From Pirellulales bacterium (lineage in GTDB: Bacteria > Planctomycetota > Planctomycetia > Pirellulales > PALSA-1355): 40,358 nucleotides of DNA. The DNA is taken from contig JALHMI010000019.1 in the NCBI GenBank assembly GCA_022844125.1, forward strand, positions 1-40,358, in the 5' to 3' direction. This document shows, piece by piece, positions 15,137-26,251 of this stretch. The notes beneath the pieces are model-generated. The model did not search any database and was not told the origin of the DNA. It saw only the letters and a program-made list of their open reading frames with translations. Each line of letters starts with the position of its first letter. Within the stretch, counting starts at the first letter, position 1. Position numbers and translations under genes: made by a program.

Positions 15137-15177
15137 GTTTCACGGTCCGTGCAGCAGTTTGCACTGCGCCGGCTTGA
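15133..15177 (+). pseudogene. 14-codon stub of a ParE/RelE-like toxin gene
   Basis: Directly coupled to the antitoxin stop, the frame reads MSFTVRAAVCTAPA and stops at TGA 15175. MSFTVR is a typical ParE-like toxin start; the remaining codons are not. A second frame continues FALRRLDELETQLLLE up to about 15216. This suggests a frameshift plus deletion, but the toxin core is not found before the next gene. Confidence 0.4.
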
Positions 15178-15334
15178 TGAGTTGGAAACTCAATTGCTGT
15201 TGGAAACTATGAGTTGATTCCGACCGTCCCCCCGGTTGACGATCGGCCCCGGCGCCGGGAAGCTAACGGGACCGAACGCCGCCCACGGGCGCTGCTCGGC
15301 GTGGATTCCCTGCCTCCCGTGTAAAAGACCCTTC

Positions 15335-16588
15335 ATGCCCACGCAACTTGCCCTGCTCGGCGGACAACCGGTCCGCGAGCGTTCATTTACCCGCTGGCCA
15401 ATCTTTGACGAGCGCGATGAGCAGCGCGTGCTCGCGGCGCTGCGGAGCGGCAAGTGGGGACGACTCGACGGCAACGAAGTCGAGACGTTTGAGCAGGCCT
15501 TCGCCCGGATGCACGGCTGCCGGCATGGCATCGCGATGGTTAACGGCACGGTGTCGTTGCGGCTGGGGCTCGTAGCGGCGGGGATTGAGGCGGGCGCGGA
15601 AGTCATCGTCCCGCCGTATACGTTCTTCTCCACCGCGTCGGCCGTGATCGAAGCGAACATGGTGCCCGTCTTCGCGGACGTGGACCTGGCGACGTTCAAT
15701 CTTGATCCGGCGGCCTTCGAAGCAGCCATCACCCCGCGCACCCGGGCCGTGATCCCTGTGCACTTTGCTGGTCAACCGGCCGACATGGATGCGATAGGTG
15801 CCATCGCCAGAAAGCACAAGCTGCTGGTAATCGAAGACGCGGCACATGCCCACGGCGCCAGCTACAAGAATCGTCCGGCCGGGAGCCTGGGCGATCTGGC
15901 GTCTTTCTCGTTCCAGTCGAGCAAGAACCTCACCAGCGGCGAAGGGGGCGTTGTCACCAGCAACGACGAGCGGCTCGCCGCCGAGTGCCGCTCGCTGCAC
16001 AACTGCGGGCGCATTCCGACCGGCATCTGGTATGAGCATCACGTGATCTCGGGCAACTACCGCCTGGGCGAACTGCAAGGGGCACTCTTGAACGCGCAGC
16101 TTGAGCGGCTCGAAGAGCAAACCCGCACGCGCGACGAGAACGGCCAGTACCTGGCCGCGCGACTGTCAAAGCTGCCGGGCATCCATCCGCAAGCGCGGCC
16201 GGAGTTCGTCACCCGGCACGCGTATCATCTGTTCATGCTACGGATCGACGGCGAGGCGTTCGGCGCGCCGCGATCGGCGGTGGTCGAGGCGCTCAAGGCC
16301 GAGGGGATCCCCTGCTCTGCCGGCTATGGCTTCTCGCTCAACCAGCAGCCGATGTTCCAGAAGAAGGCATTCGGGCCTTATCTGGCAGTCGAGCGCGACA
16401 AGCTGGAGTACAGCAAGGTACACTGCCCGAACAGCGATCTGCTCTGTAAGGAGCAGGCGTTGTGGCTGGAGCAGGCGATGTTCCTGGGCACGCGCGCGGA
16501 TATGGACGACATCGCCAGTGCGTTTGAGAAGGTCTCTGAAAACGGCGTCGCACTCACGGACTGGTGGCGCAAACGAGGCGCGAAGTAA
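15335..16588 (+). CDS. DegT/DnrJ/EryC1/StrS-family PLP aminotransferase
   Basis: A 417-residue fold-type I PLP enzyme. Visible features are the substrate loop GKWGRLDGNEVETFE, VPPYTFFSTASAVI, the cofactor Asp in VIEDAAHAHGA (D168) and the Schiff-base lysine in FSFQSSKNLTSGEGG (K197). Family members make amino sugars from keto sugars or, in the AHBA-synthase-like branch, aromatic precursors. This N-terminus (LALLGGQPVRE) is of the type found in diverse planctomycete members. ATG 15335 matches the family start; in-frame sequence upstream to 15236 is not conserved-looking. The flavin oxidoreductase starts 40 bases later on the same strand. Confidence 0.87.
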   Translation: MPTQLALLGGQPVRERSFTRWPIFDERDEQRVLAALRSGKWGRLDGNEVETFEQAFARMHGCRHGIAMVNGTVSLRLGLVAAGIEAGAEVIVPPYTFFSTASAVIEANMVPVFADVDLATFNLDPAAFEAAITPRTRAVIPVHFAGQPADMDAIGAIARKHKLLVIEDAAHAHGASYKNRPAGSLGDLASFSFQSSKNLTSGEGGVVTSNDERLAAECRSLHNCGRIPTGIWYEHHVISGNYRLGELQGALLNAQLERLEEQTRTRDENGQYLAARLSKLPGIHPQARPEFVTRHAYHLFMLRIDGEAFGAPRSAVVEALKAEGIPCSAGYGFSLNQQPMFQKKAFGPYLAVERDKLEYSKVHCPNSDLLCKEQALWLEQAMFLGTRADMDDIASAFEKVSENGVALTDWWRKRGAK

Positions 16589-16627
16589 GTTCACCGCATT
16601 AGGAACTTGGTGGGGAATGGCTAGGAG

Positions 16628-17971
16628 ATGAACAGCCAAAGCCGATCGCACTGCCGCACGCTACGGCGCGGAGAATCCGGATACGAAGATGCCCGCCGCG
16701 GCGCAATGTGGAACGCGCGGGTGCCGGATCGTTTTCCCGCGGTGATCGCGCAAGCCCGCGATGTCTACGACGTGATCGCGGCCGTGCGGCTGGCCAAGCG
16801 CGAAGTGCTGCGCGTGGGCGTGGTATCGGGCGGGCACAGTTGGTCGGGCAATCACTTGCGCGAGGGTGGCCTCTTGCTCGACGTGTCACGGCTCAATGAC
16901 CTGACGATCGACCGCGATGCGATGCGTGCGACGACCGGCCCGGGCCGCAAGGGACATGAGCTGGCCGGGATGCTGGCCAAGCAGAAGTTATTCTTTCCGG
17001 CGGGGCATTGTCGCGGGGTGGCCGTGGGGGGCTACCTGCTGCAAGGCGGATACGGCTGGCACAGTCGCGAACTGGGACCGGCCTGCATGAGCGTCGTGGG
17101 TCTCGACATCGTGACGGCGGATGGACGGCTGGTGCACGCGAGCGCCGATGAGAACGCCGACTTGTACTGGGCGGCGCGCGGCTCAGGGCCCGGCTTCTTC
17201 GGCATCGTCACGCGGTTCCACTTGCAGCTTTACCCGCGACCGCAAGTGATCGGGATGGGCGTGCAAACCTACGGGCGCGAGATGTTCGACGACGTCTTTC
17301 GCTGGCTGCACGAAGTTGGGTCGGAAGTGCCGCGCTCGATCGAGCTGCAAGCGCTGATGTCGCGCGATGCCCCGCGCGTGCGAGGAGCGGGACTGCTGGT
17401 CGTGGCGCCGATCTTTGCCGAAAGCTATCGCCAGGCCTGGCACGAGCTGGCGTTCTTCCGCAAGAATCCGCTGCGAAAGAAAGCGAAGCTGAGCATTCCA
17501 TTTCTGCCCTGCGGGATCAACTTCATGTATCGCGGCGTGGGGCAGCACTATCCGGCCAACCATCGTTACGCGGTCGACAACATGTGGACTCGCGCCGCCA
17601 TCGAAGACCTGCTGCCGGGGCTGAATCGCGTAGCCGACACGCTGCCCCCAGCGCCCTCGCACATGCTGTGGATGAACTGGTCGCCACCGACGCAGCGACC
17701 AGACATGGCCTACTCGGTGGAAGACAACACCTACCTCGCGCTGTACTCGGTGTGGCAGAATGCCGCGGAGGACGAGCAGTTTGCCAGTTGGCCCGTCGAT
17801 TGCCTGCGGCCGATGCAGGAGCTGTCCAGCGGCTGCCAACTGGCGGATGAGAACCTGGGCCAGCGGCCACAACGGTTTGTCACCGAGGAAAACCTGTCGC
17901 GGCTCGACGAACTGCGGGCGAAGTACGATCCCGAGCGAAAGTTCTATTCCTGGATGGGGCGCCCACAATGA
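16628..17971 (+). CDS. FAD-linked oxidoreductase, berberine-bridge-enzyme-like
   Basis: A 447-residue protein of the PCMH/FAD_binding_4 family. The FAD domain includes VVSGGHSWSG, where H70 is the usual 8-alpha-histidyl flavin ligand, and GHCRGVAVGGYLLQGGYGW, where C128 is placed like the 6-S-cysteinyl ligand of bicovalent members. The C-terminus ends with a BBE-like motif (LRAKYDPERKFYSWMG). Such oxidases act on sugars, alcohols or aromatic/alkaloid substrates using O2. There is no signal peptide. The stop overlaps the start of the PhlG-like hydrolase (ATGA), so the two enzymes are made together and probably act on related compounds. Confidence 0.85.
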   Translation: MNSQSRSHCRTLRRGESGYEDARRGAMWNARVPDRFPAVIAQARDVYDVIAAVRLAKREVLRVGVVSGGHSWSGNHLREGGLLLDVSRLNDLTIDRDAMRATTGPGRKGHELAGMLAKQKLFFPAGHCRGVAVGGYLLQGGYGWHSRELGPACMSVVGLDIVTADGRLVHASADENADLYWAARGSGPGFFGIVTRFHLQLYPRPQVIGMGVQTYGREMFDDVFRWLHEVGSEVPRSIELQALMSRDAPRVRGAGLLVVAPIFAESYRQAWHELAFFRKNPLRKKAKLSIPFLPCGINFMYRGVGQHYPANHRYAVDNMWTRAAIEDLLPGLNRVADTLPPAPSHMLWMNWSPPTQRPDMAYSVEDNTYLALYSVWQNAAEDEQFASWPVDCLRPMQELSSGCQLADENLGQRPQRFVTEENLSRLDELRAKYDPERKFYSWMGRPQ

Positions 17972-18810
17972 GCCACGCGCCGTGCCAAGAGCGATACCTG
18001 GGCATGCGGCCGGGCGACCTGGATAGCAAGCCGTACGCACGGTTTTGGAATCCGCGGATGGCGCCGCTCGCTCAGCACTTTCGCGAGGCGCTGGCGCGGG
18101 GACCTGTAGCCACGCCGCTGATGCCGGCCGTGGCCGACTCGGCACGCGCGCTTGAAAACGGCTCCTGCCCGATTGAGAACGGATACGCGTTGCTGCCGGG
18201 CGGATCGATGCACCTGGCGCTGCGAACGGACCTGCCGGGGACGTCGCCGGAGATGGTCGACTGGTGGTTCGGCTGGCACAGCGCGGAACCGGAGCGCTAC
18301 AAGCTCTGGCATCCGCAGGCGCATGTCCATGCGGCATGGTGTGCGAAGAATCCGCCGAATGCACCTTCACTGCGGGGGCGCGAGCGCTACTTGGGGCGAA
18401 CCTCTTGTGTGGACGAATATCTGGGCAGCACGCTCGGCAGCTATGCGATTCGCTTCATTCCACCAGCAGAGCTCGGCTTCGATGAACAGAAGCTGGCCGA
18501 TCCGCGGCGGGCGACATGCGTGTGTGCTCGTGTGGGGTTTGCGAACTTGCCGTTCGACTTCGGATATCTCGCGCATCACGTGTCACGCGTCGAAGGCGGC
18601 GCGGTGATGCACTCGCGGTTCTGGGTAGGCGGCAGCTACGCAGCGCCGAGGCGCGGAGGACTGCTCGGTTCGGCCGTGCTATGGGGCGTGCAACGGGTGC
18701 TGAAGCCGCGCCGGACCGATGCCGAGGACTTGCTGGTGCACTGCGCGCAGGAGATGCCGCACCTGGCCAGCTTTCTGCCGGAAATCTATGCGGAGTTCGG
18801 CACGTCGTAG
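17968..18810 (+). CDS. PhlG-like (2,4-diacetylphloroglucinol hydrolase family) C-C hydrolase
   Basis: A 280-residue protein of the DAPG hydrolase family. PhlG cleaves an acetyl group from 2,4-diacetylphloroglucinol by zinc-dependent C-C hydrolysis. Its zinc ligands, as I recall, are H129, E160, H270 and E274. Here H119 (HPQAHVH) and E150 (VDEYLG) keep the 31-residue spacing, and H258-CAQ-E262 keeps the H-x3-E pair. The family signature MVDWWFGWHSAEPERYKLWH is at 96-115. The start overlaps the flavin oxidase stop by 4 bases. The natural substrate may be another acylated phenol. Confidence 0.82.
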   Translation: MSHAPCQERYLGMRPGDLDSKPYARFWNPRMAPLAQHFREALARGPVATPLMPAVADSARALENGSCPIENGYALLPGGSMHLALRTDLPGTSPEMVDWWFGWHSAEPERYKLWHPQAHVHAAWCAKNPPNAPSLRGRERYLGRTSCVDEYLGSTLGSYAIRFIPPAELGFDEQKLADPRRATCVCARVGFANLPFDFGYLAHHVSRVEGGAVMHSRFWVGGSYAAPRRGGLLGSAVLWGVQRVLKPRRTDAEDLLVHCAQEMPHLASFLPEIYAEFGTS

Positions 18811-18871
18811 AGTGCTGGTTTGTCACACCTGCTGGCGGTACGCGGTCAGGGGACTAATTTTTCGCCCCCCT

Positions 18872-18902
18872 TTGGAATTCTTGCCGCTGGGAATGTTATA
18901 GT
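18872..18902 (+). promoter_or_regulatory. Putative promoter of sulfatase copy B
   Basis: TTGGAA (18872-18877) and TATAGT (18897-18902) are 19 bases apart, about 80 bases before the sulfatase ATG. It lies within a 178-base intergenic stretch with no other feature. Confidence 0.35.
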
Positions 18903-18988
18903 ACTTCGCGTCGCACGTCTCATCGTTCGATCCACTGGGCAGCAGTTCCTGGCGGCCTTTCTCCCTCACAACCTTTTCGGGCTCTGAT

Positions 18989-21367
<2,379 letters not shown>

Positions 21368-21384
21368 CGGCGTGACTGTTCGCT

Positions 21385-22332
21385 CTAGCCCGTCACCAGC
21401 TCGCCGGTGCCTTCGGTGAGCGTGGTCGGCGGGTCGATGGTCCGGCCGACGTGCTTGCCGGCCGCCATTTGGCCCGTGTCGCGCGCAATGGTCAGCGTGT
21501 AGGTGACCATGTCGAGACAGTTGTCGTCGGTGCCGAAAGGATCTTCGGTCTCGACGCCGGCCTCTTCCATGCCGAACAAGCCCAGCGAGACGATCGCCAT
21601 TACCACGGGCGACCACCAGCCGCACTCCTTGCCCACGGCAAAGGGGAGCGTGAGCAGGTAGACCATGATGAGCTGCTTGATCATCACCACGTAGACGAAC
21701 GGCAGCGGCGTCTTGCGAATCTTTTCGCAGGCCCCTTGGGCGTCGACCAGCTTCGAAAGCTGCTCTTCCATGTGCCGCACGAGCTGCGGTTCGAGCTGAC
21801 CCGAGCTAAACTCGCGTTCGATCCAGGCCGAGATGGCGAACGCCACGGCGGTGGGCGGATTGCCGAACCGCTCGGCCTGGCAGCGGAGCTCGTCGGGCAG
21901 GAAGACCTCGGTTTCTTCCAGGTCCATGTTGCCTTGCAGTGAACGGCGGAGGCTGATCACGTAGCCGGCCACGAGATCGGCCAGTTCCGAGCCGGCGTGC
22001 GTGTGGGCCACTCCGACGCGCACCAGGTTGCGACTGGCGTTGATGATGGCGCCCCAGGCGCTGCGGCCTTCCCAGTAGCGTCCGTTCGAGGCGTTCATCC
22101 GGAACACGATCAGGAAGCCGAGCAACGAGCCGAGCACGGCGTGCTGCGCGGGGTTGAGGCCGAAGAAGCCATCGAAGGCAAAGCCCCCCTGCTCCTTGCC
22201 GATCGTGTAGATGGCCTGGATGATGACGGCATAGATCGTCATCACGACAACGCGCTTGCCGGCCTGACGCAGGGCCGTGCCGCGATAGGAGAAGAGGTTG
22301 CCGATCCAGTCTTTACGGTTGTACTCGATCAT
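21385..22332 (-). CDS. Bestrophin-family anion channel
   Basis: A 315-residue membrane protein of the bestrophin/RFP-TM family. Landmarks are the N-terminal MIEYNRKDWIGNLFSYRGTA, FLIVFRMNASNGRYWEGRSAWG, and the late DPFGTDDNCLDM motif corresponding to the conserved DPFG(x)D region. Bacterial members form pentameric chloride or cation channels. It is convergent with sulfatase B, with only 17 bases between the genes. Confidence 0.88.
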   Translation of the reverse strand: MIEYNRKDWIGNLFSYRGTALRQAGKRVVVMTIYAVIIQAIYTIGKEQGGFAFDGFFGLNPAQHAVLGSLLGFLIVFRMNASNGRYWEGRSAWGAIINASRNLVRVGVAHTHAGSELADLVAGYVISLRRSLQGNMDLEETEVFLPDELRCQAERFGNPPTAVAFAISAWIEREFSSGQLEPQLVRHMEEQLSKLVDAQGACEKIRKTPLPFVYVVMIKQLIMVYLLTLPFAVGKECGWWSPVVMAIVSLGLFGMEEAGVETEDPFGTDDNCLDMVTYTLTIARDTGQMAAGKHVGRTIDPPTTLTEGTGELVTG

Positions 22333-22545
22333 ACGGTGGATCGTCCGAGGGTGTCGCGTGCGAGGTATCAGCCAGTGTTGGCCGAGTCCGCCTCTCGGAC
22401 GGTTGCAATTCTGGCTAGCGGCGCGGGGTCAGGTCAAGTAGCTGATAGGTGGCATTGCGCGGCTAGAAAACTGCTTTTCGTGGTTTGGACGTGAATTGCT
22501 AGACTCAGTTCGCCAAGTAGGAGCTTGAGTAACTGGAGGTGGGGC

Positions 22546-22983
22546 ATGGCAGTGAGCTCAGCGAAAACGCCGATCGAAGCAAGTGGCCCAGGGCCCCGTT
22601 CACGTCGCCGCTGGTTTACATTCTCGCTGAGAATGATGCTCATCGTATTCACCGCAGTGGCTTGCCTGTCGGGCTATGTGGTGAACCAGTATCGCTGGAT
22701 GCTCGAACGGCAGGCATTTTTTGCGGATACCAAGCGGTGCGTTGTGGCAGAGCCCAGACCGAACGTGCACTCACCGGGATTGTTGTGGGTCTTTGGCGAA
22801 GTCAGTTGGAAGGAAGTCAGCCTGGCCACTTACAGCAAGATGCGGCCCACCAGCGAAGAGGATCTGGCGCGCGCGAGGTGGTTATTTCCAGAAGCGAAGG
22901 TTGGCTCGCAGCTCCGGGGGACCGAAATGGACGGGGAGATCGAGGATGTCTATCGGGCGTTGAAATGGCAGCTGCCGCGATAA
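22546..22983 (+). CDS. Small membrane-anchored hypothetical protein
   Basis: A 145-residue protein with a basic N-terminus (PRSRRRWFTFSLRMML) leading into a single membrane segment (about 32-52, LIVFTAVACLSGYVV) and a soluble remainder. This Arg-rich RRWFxFSLRxML anchor is common in planctomycete proteins of unknown role. GGAGGTGGGG just before ATG 22546 fixes the start. Confidence 0.7.
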   Translation: MAVSSAKTPIEASGPGPRSRRRWFTFSLRMMLIVFTAVACLSGYVVNQYRWMLERQAFFADTKRCVVAEPRPNVHSPGLLWVFGEVSWKEVSLATYSKMRPTSEEDLARARWLFPEAKVGSQLRGTEMDGEIEDVYRALKWQLPR

Positions 22984-23456
22984 GTGGCGTGATCGTGTAT
23001 CGTGCCGAGAATCCGTGCCGCCCTTACAGGGCTGTTGCCCGTTGTGGGTGACTCTTCCCCTGGGCGGCGCCCAGGGCTGGCATGTTGCCGGCCTACGGTC
23101 GAAAGACGTTTCTGAGACTGCGACAGAGGATAAAACCTCCACCGCCACGCACCGCGCTGTCGCATTTCACCTCGCATTACTTTTCCAAGTTCGCGCTGAG
23201 CGGATGTCAGTCGCGGTGATGCGTTGAGCGCGTTCCAGATCGCAAGCTGTTCCTCTGGAGTCAGACGGATGACGCCATCGCGTGCGGCACTCACTTCACG
23301 TTGCGCTTGGGGAACGGCCGTCGTGCGGACGTACTCGCTGACACTGATGCGGCGGAGCCTGGCCGCCTCGACCAAGTAGCGTTTGCTCGCGGCATCGAGA
23401 CTCACTCCTATCGAACTGTTGGCAGCGGCAGACTTGCGCGAACGTCGTTTGGGCAT
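22950..23456 (-). CDS. TacA-type (DUF1778) antitoxin, orphan and with a run-on C-terminus
   Basis: Residues 1-97 match the DUF1778/TacA antitoxin pattern: an RHH-like DNA-binding segment (SSIGVSLDAASKRYLVEAARL, SVSEYVRTTA) followed by the toxin-contacting tail VIRLTPEEQLAIWNALNAS. GGAGG lies 7 bases before ATG 23456 and TACAAT at 23482-23477 could be its -10. After about 23165 the frame runs on for some 70 codons through a REP-like palindrome and over the 3' end of the opposite gene, so the original stop was lost. No GNAT toxin (TacT) follows. Confidence 0.7.
   Translation of the reverse strand: MPKRRSRKSAAANSSIGVSLDAASKRYLVEAARLRRISVSEYVRTTAVPQAQREVSAARDGVIRLTPEEQLAIWNALNASPRLTSAQRELGKVMRGEMRQRGAWRWRFYPLSQSQKRLSTVGRQHASPGRRPGEESPTTGNSPVRAARILGTIHDHATYRGSCHFNAR
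23017..23104. repeat. REP-like palindromic element
   Basis: The core is a perfect hairpin, CCCTGGGC/GCCCAGGG (23058-23076, 3-base loop), with GCCGCCCTTACAGGGCT on one side and a related GCCGGCCTACGGTC on the other. Sequences of this type recur between planctomycete genes as I remember them. It replaces the original 3' end of the TacA gene. Confidence 0.55.
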
Positions 23457-23624
23457 CGCGAATCCTCCGGGAAATCATTGTAGTGCGTGGTTTTCCCACG
23501 ATATGCGCTAGAACCGGGCCCATTCCCTCCCCTTCCGGCCGCGGGTAAACTGGGTAATTTCCCGCACGTCCACAGGGATTGGCGGGGCACGACCTTTCGA
23601 TTGTGTTTGCCAGGAGTATCTGCC

Positions 23625-24017
23625 GTGTCGCATTCCAACGCCACTTCGCCCGACTTTGCTAAAGGGAATGGCATGCTTCCCGCCATCGCTCAGGACGCCG
23701 CCACTGGCGAGGTGCTGATGCTGGCCTACATGAATCCCGAAAGCTATGCCGAGACGCTGGCCACGGGCCGGGCCGTGTATTTCAGCCGCAGCCGCAACAA
23801 GCTGTGGCGCAAAGGTGAAGAAAGCGGCAACGTGCAGGAAGTGCGCGGCATCTACTTCGATTGCGATGCCGACACGATCCTGCTCAAGGTCAACCAGATC
23901 GGCGGCGCGGCCTGCCACGAAGGTTACTCGAGCTGCTTCTTTCGCCAGGTGACGCCCGAGGGCTTCAAGGTCGTCGGCGAGCGGGTGTTCGACCCGGCCA
24001 CAGTTTACAAGAAGTAA
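23625..24017 (+). CDS. hisI: Phosphoribosyl-AMP cyclohydrolase (histidine biosynthesis step 3)
   Basis: A 130-residue HisI without a fused HisE domain. It opens the purine ring of phosphoribosyl-AMP. Motifs: [37 protein letters not shown], and the metal site [20 protein letters not shown] followed by [12 protein letters not shown] 23625 is preceded by CAGGAG at 8 bases; the 46 in-frame codons upstream are not family-like. hisG follows 84 bases later on the same strand. Confidence 0.93.
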   Translation: MSHSNATSPDFAKGNGMLPAIAQDAATGEVLMLAYMNPESYAETLATGRAVYFSRSRNKLWRKGEESGNVQEVRGIYFDCDADTILLKVNQIGGAACHEGYSSCFFRQVTPEGFKVVGERVFDPATVYKK

Positions 24018-24101
24018 GCGTTTTATAAGAAGTAAGCCAAGCGCGATTCACCCGCGCACTTGATGCTCTCCCTCGCTTCCACACTTTCCCCACGATCCAT
24101 C

Positions 24102-24977
24102 ATGCCAGACTCCCTCAAGCTTGGAATTCCCGCCGGCAGCCTGCAAGAAGCCACGGCCGAACTCTTCCGCCGCGCCGGCTACAAAATCACGTTCAGCTCG
24201 CGCAGCTACTTCCCGCAGATCGACGACGACGAGATCGAATGCATGCTGATCCGCGCGCAGGAGATGGCCCGCTATGTCGAAGACGGTGTGCTCGATGCGG
24301 GCCTGACCGGCAAGGACTGGATCATGGAAAACCAGTCGGACGTCGAGGAGGTGGCCGAGCTCGTGTTCTCGAAGGTCAGCCGGCGGCCGGTTCGCTGGGT
24401 GCTGTGCGTGCCGAACGATTCGCCCGTGCAAACGGTGAAGGACCTCGCGGGCAAGCGGATAGCGACCGAGGCGGTGGGCATGACCGAGCGCTTTCTGGCC
24501 AGCCATGGCGTGAAGGCGAAAGTTGAGTTCAGTTGGGGCGCCACGGAAGTGAAGCCGCCCAAGCTGGCCGACGCGATCGTCGAAGTGACCGAGACCGGCA
24601 GCTCGCTACGGGCCAACAACCTGCGCATCGTCGACGAGGTGCTGCAGAGCACGCCGCGGTTCATTGCGAATCGCGCGGCCTACTCCGATCCGTGGAAAAA
24701 GCAGAAGATCGACGACATCGTGCTGATGCTCAAGGGGGCGATGGCCGCCGAAGGCAAGGTCGGCCTGATGATGAACGTCGAGCGCGAGAAGCTGAAGGCC
24801 GTGCTCTCGATCTTGCCCGCGCTGCAGCAGCCGACGGTCTCGAGCCTTTCGGACGAGGCCTGGGTCGACGTGAACACGATTCTCGACGAGTCGGTCGTGC
24901 GGAACATCATTCCGCGATTGAAGGCCGCCGGCGCGCGGGGCATCGTCGAGTACGCACTGACCAAGATCATCGAGTAA
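24102..24977 (+). CDS. hisG: ATP phosphoribosyltransferase, long form (histidine biosynthesis step 1)
   Basis: A 291-residue HisG with the catalytic periplasmic-binding-like domains ([30 protein letters not shown], the PRPP-binding [16 protein letters not shown] region and [16 protein letters not shown]). A C-terminal PII-like regulatory domain (about 215-291) ends [15 protein letters not shown]. The long form is usually inhibited by histidine and does not need HisZ. ATG 24102 fits the family; ATG 24063 is in frame but adds a non-family segment. Confidence 0.93.
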   Translation: MPDSLKLGIPAGSLQEATAELFRRAGYKITFSSRSYFPQIDDDEIECMLIRAQEMARYVEDGVLDAGLTGKDWIMENQSDVEEVAELVFSKVSRRPVRWVLCVPNDSPVQTVKDLAGKRIATEAVGMTERFLASHGVKAKVEFSWGATEVKPPKLADAIVEVTETGSSLRANNLRIVDEVLQSTPRFIANRAAYSDPWKKQKIDDIVLMLKGAMAAEGKVGLMMNVEREKLKAVLSILPALQQPTVSSLSDEAWVDVNTILDESVVRNIIPRLKAAGARGIVEYALTKIIE

Positions 24978-25002
24978 CTCGCGCCTTTTGAGAGGTCACC
25001 CC

Positions 25003-25668
25003 ATGCGACACGTTGTGCTGTTTGCGCTGTTGGCTTTAAGCCTGCTGGCGACTCGCGTTCAGGCGGCCGAATTGCCGCTCGTGTTCAGCGAGAACTTCGA
25101 AAAGGGCGCCGAGCGATGGAAGCCGACAGATCCGAAGTCGTGGGCGATCACCAAGACGCCGGAAGGCCAAGTCTATAGTCTGACGAAGGACAGCGACTAC
25201 AAGCCCGTTCATCGCAGTCCAGTGAACATCGCGCTGCTGGAAGACGTGACCGTGAGCGACTTCGTGCTCGACGTCAAACTTCAGAGCACGGTGAAGGACT
25301 ATGACCACCGGAGCCTGGTGCTGGTGTTCGGCTATCAGGATCCGTCGCACTTCTACTATGTGCACTTTGGCAAGAAGACCGACGATCACGCGAACCAGGT
25401 CTTCATCGTGAACGACGCACCCCGGGTGAAAATCTCGACGAAGACCACGCCGGGCACGCCGTGGGATGACGCCTGGCATAAGGTACGGATCACGCGCGAC
25501 GTCGAGAGCGGCAAGACGGCCGTGTACTTCGATGATATGAACGAGCCAGTGATGACGGCCGAGGATAAGACGTTCGCCTGGGGCCGGATCGGCATCGGAG
25601 CGTTCGACGACCTGGGGAACTTTGACGACGTCGAGCTTCGCGGTACGATCGTCGAACCGGGGAAGTAG
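25003..25668 (+). CDS. Exported LamG-like / DUF1080-like protein
   Basis: A 221-residue protein with a signal peptide at about 1-21 (ending VQAAE) and a concanavalin-like jelly-roll: LVFSENFEKGAERWKPTD, DFVLDVKLQS, LVLVFGYQDPSHFYYVHFG, WHKVRITRDVESG, and GRIGIGAFDDLGNFDDVELR. Similar domains in planctomycetes bind or hydrolyse carbohydrates (3-keto-disaccharide hydrolase-like DUF1080), but catalytic residues cannot be assigned. GAGAGGT supports ATG 25003. It follows hisG by 25 bases, but a role in histidine synthesis is unlikely. Confidence 0.75.
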   Translation: MRHVVLFALLALSLLATRVQAAELPLVFSENFEKGAERWKPTDPKSWAITKTPEGQVYSLTKDSDYKPVHRSPVNIALLEDVTVSDFVLDVKLQSTVKDYDHRSLVLVFGYQDPSHFYYVHFGKKTDDHANQVFIVNDAPRVKISTKTTPGTPWDDAWHKVRITRDVESGKTAVYFDDMNEPVMTAEDKTFAWGRIGIGAFDDLGNFDDVELRGTIVEPGK

Positions 25669-25756
25669 TTTGCTTTCGTAGCCCGACTCGCCTAACCAAA
25701 ACACACAACAACGACACTCACAAACGAATCATCAACAAAAGGAAAAGGACATCGCC

Positions 25757-26248
25757 ATGAGCGCTGACGCCAAGGTGAAGGAACTCGGACTCGAATTGCC
25801 CCCCTGCCCCAAGCCGGCCGGCGTCTATAAGCCGCTGGTGATCACCGGCAAGTGGTGCTATGTCTCGGGGCATGGTCCGCTGAAGAGCGACAAGACGATG
25901 ATGACGGGCCGCGTGGGAACCGAAGTCGACGTGCAGGCGGGCATCGCCTCGGCGCGGCAAACGGGCCTGGCGATTCTCTCGACGCTGAAGGAGTACTTGG
26001 GCAGCCTCGACCACGTGGTGAAGGTCGTCAAGGTGCTCGGCATGGTCAACGCCGCGCCCGACTTCAAGGATCATCCGCTGGTGATCAACGGCTGCAGCGA
26101 GCTGTTCCGCGACGTGTGGGGCGAAGACAACGGCGTCGGCGCGCGCAGTGCCGTGGGCATGGGCTCGCTGCCGGGGAACATCTCGACCGAGATCGAGGTG
26201 ATCTTCGAGCTGGATCAGACGTGGCTGGATAGCCGCCCGAAGAAGTAA
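25757..26248 (+). CDS. RidA/YjgF-like protein
   Basis: The 163 residues belong to the longer YjgF-like subgroup: ITGKWCYVSGHGPLK, VGTEVDVQAGIASARQTGLAIL, DHVVKVVKVLGMVNAAPDF, and VGARSAVGMGSLPGNISTEI ending in EVIFEL. Classical RidA deaminates reactive enamine/imine intermediates using a conserved Arg; an Arg is present in GARSAVG. Members of this subgroup have no firmly known substrate. A purine-rich stretch (AAAAGGAAAAGGA) precedes the ATG. Confidence 0.87.
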   Translation: MSADAKVKELGLELPPCPKPAGVYKPLVITGKWCYVSGHGPLKSDKTMMTGRVGTEVDVQAGIASARQTGLAILSTLKEYLGSLDHVVKVVKVLGMVNAAPDFKDHPLVINGCSELFRDVWGEDNGVGARSAVGMGSLPGNISTEIEVIFELDQTWLDSRPKK

Positions 26249-26251
26249 CGC

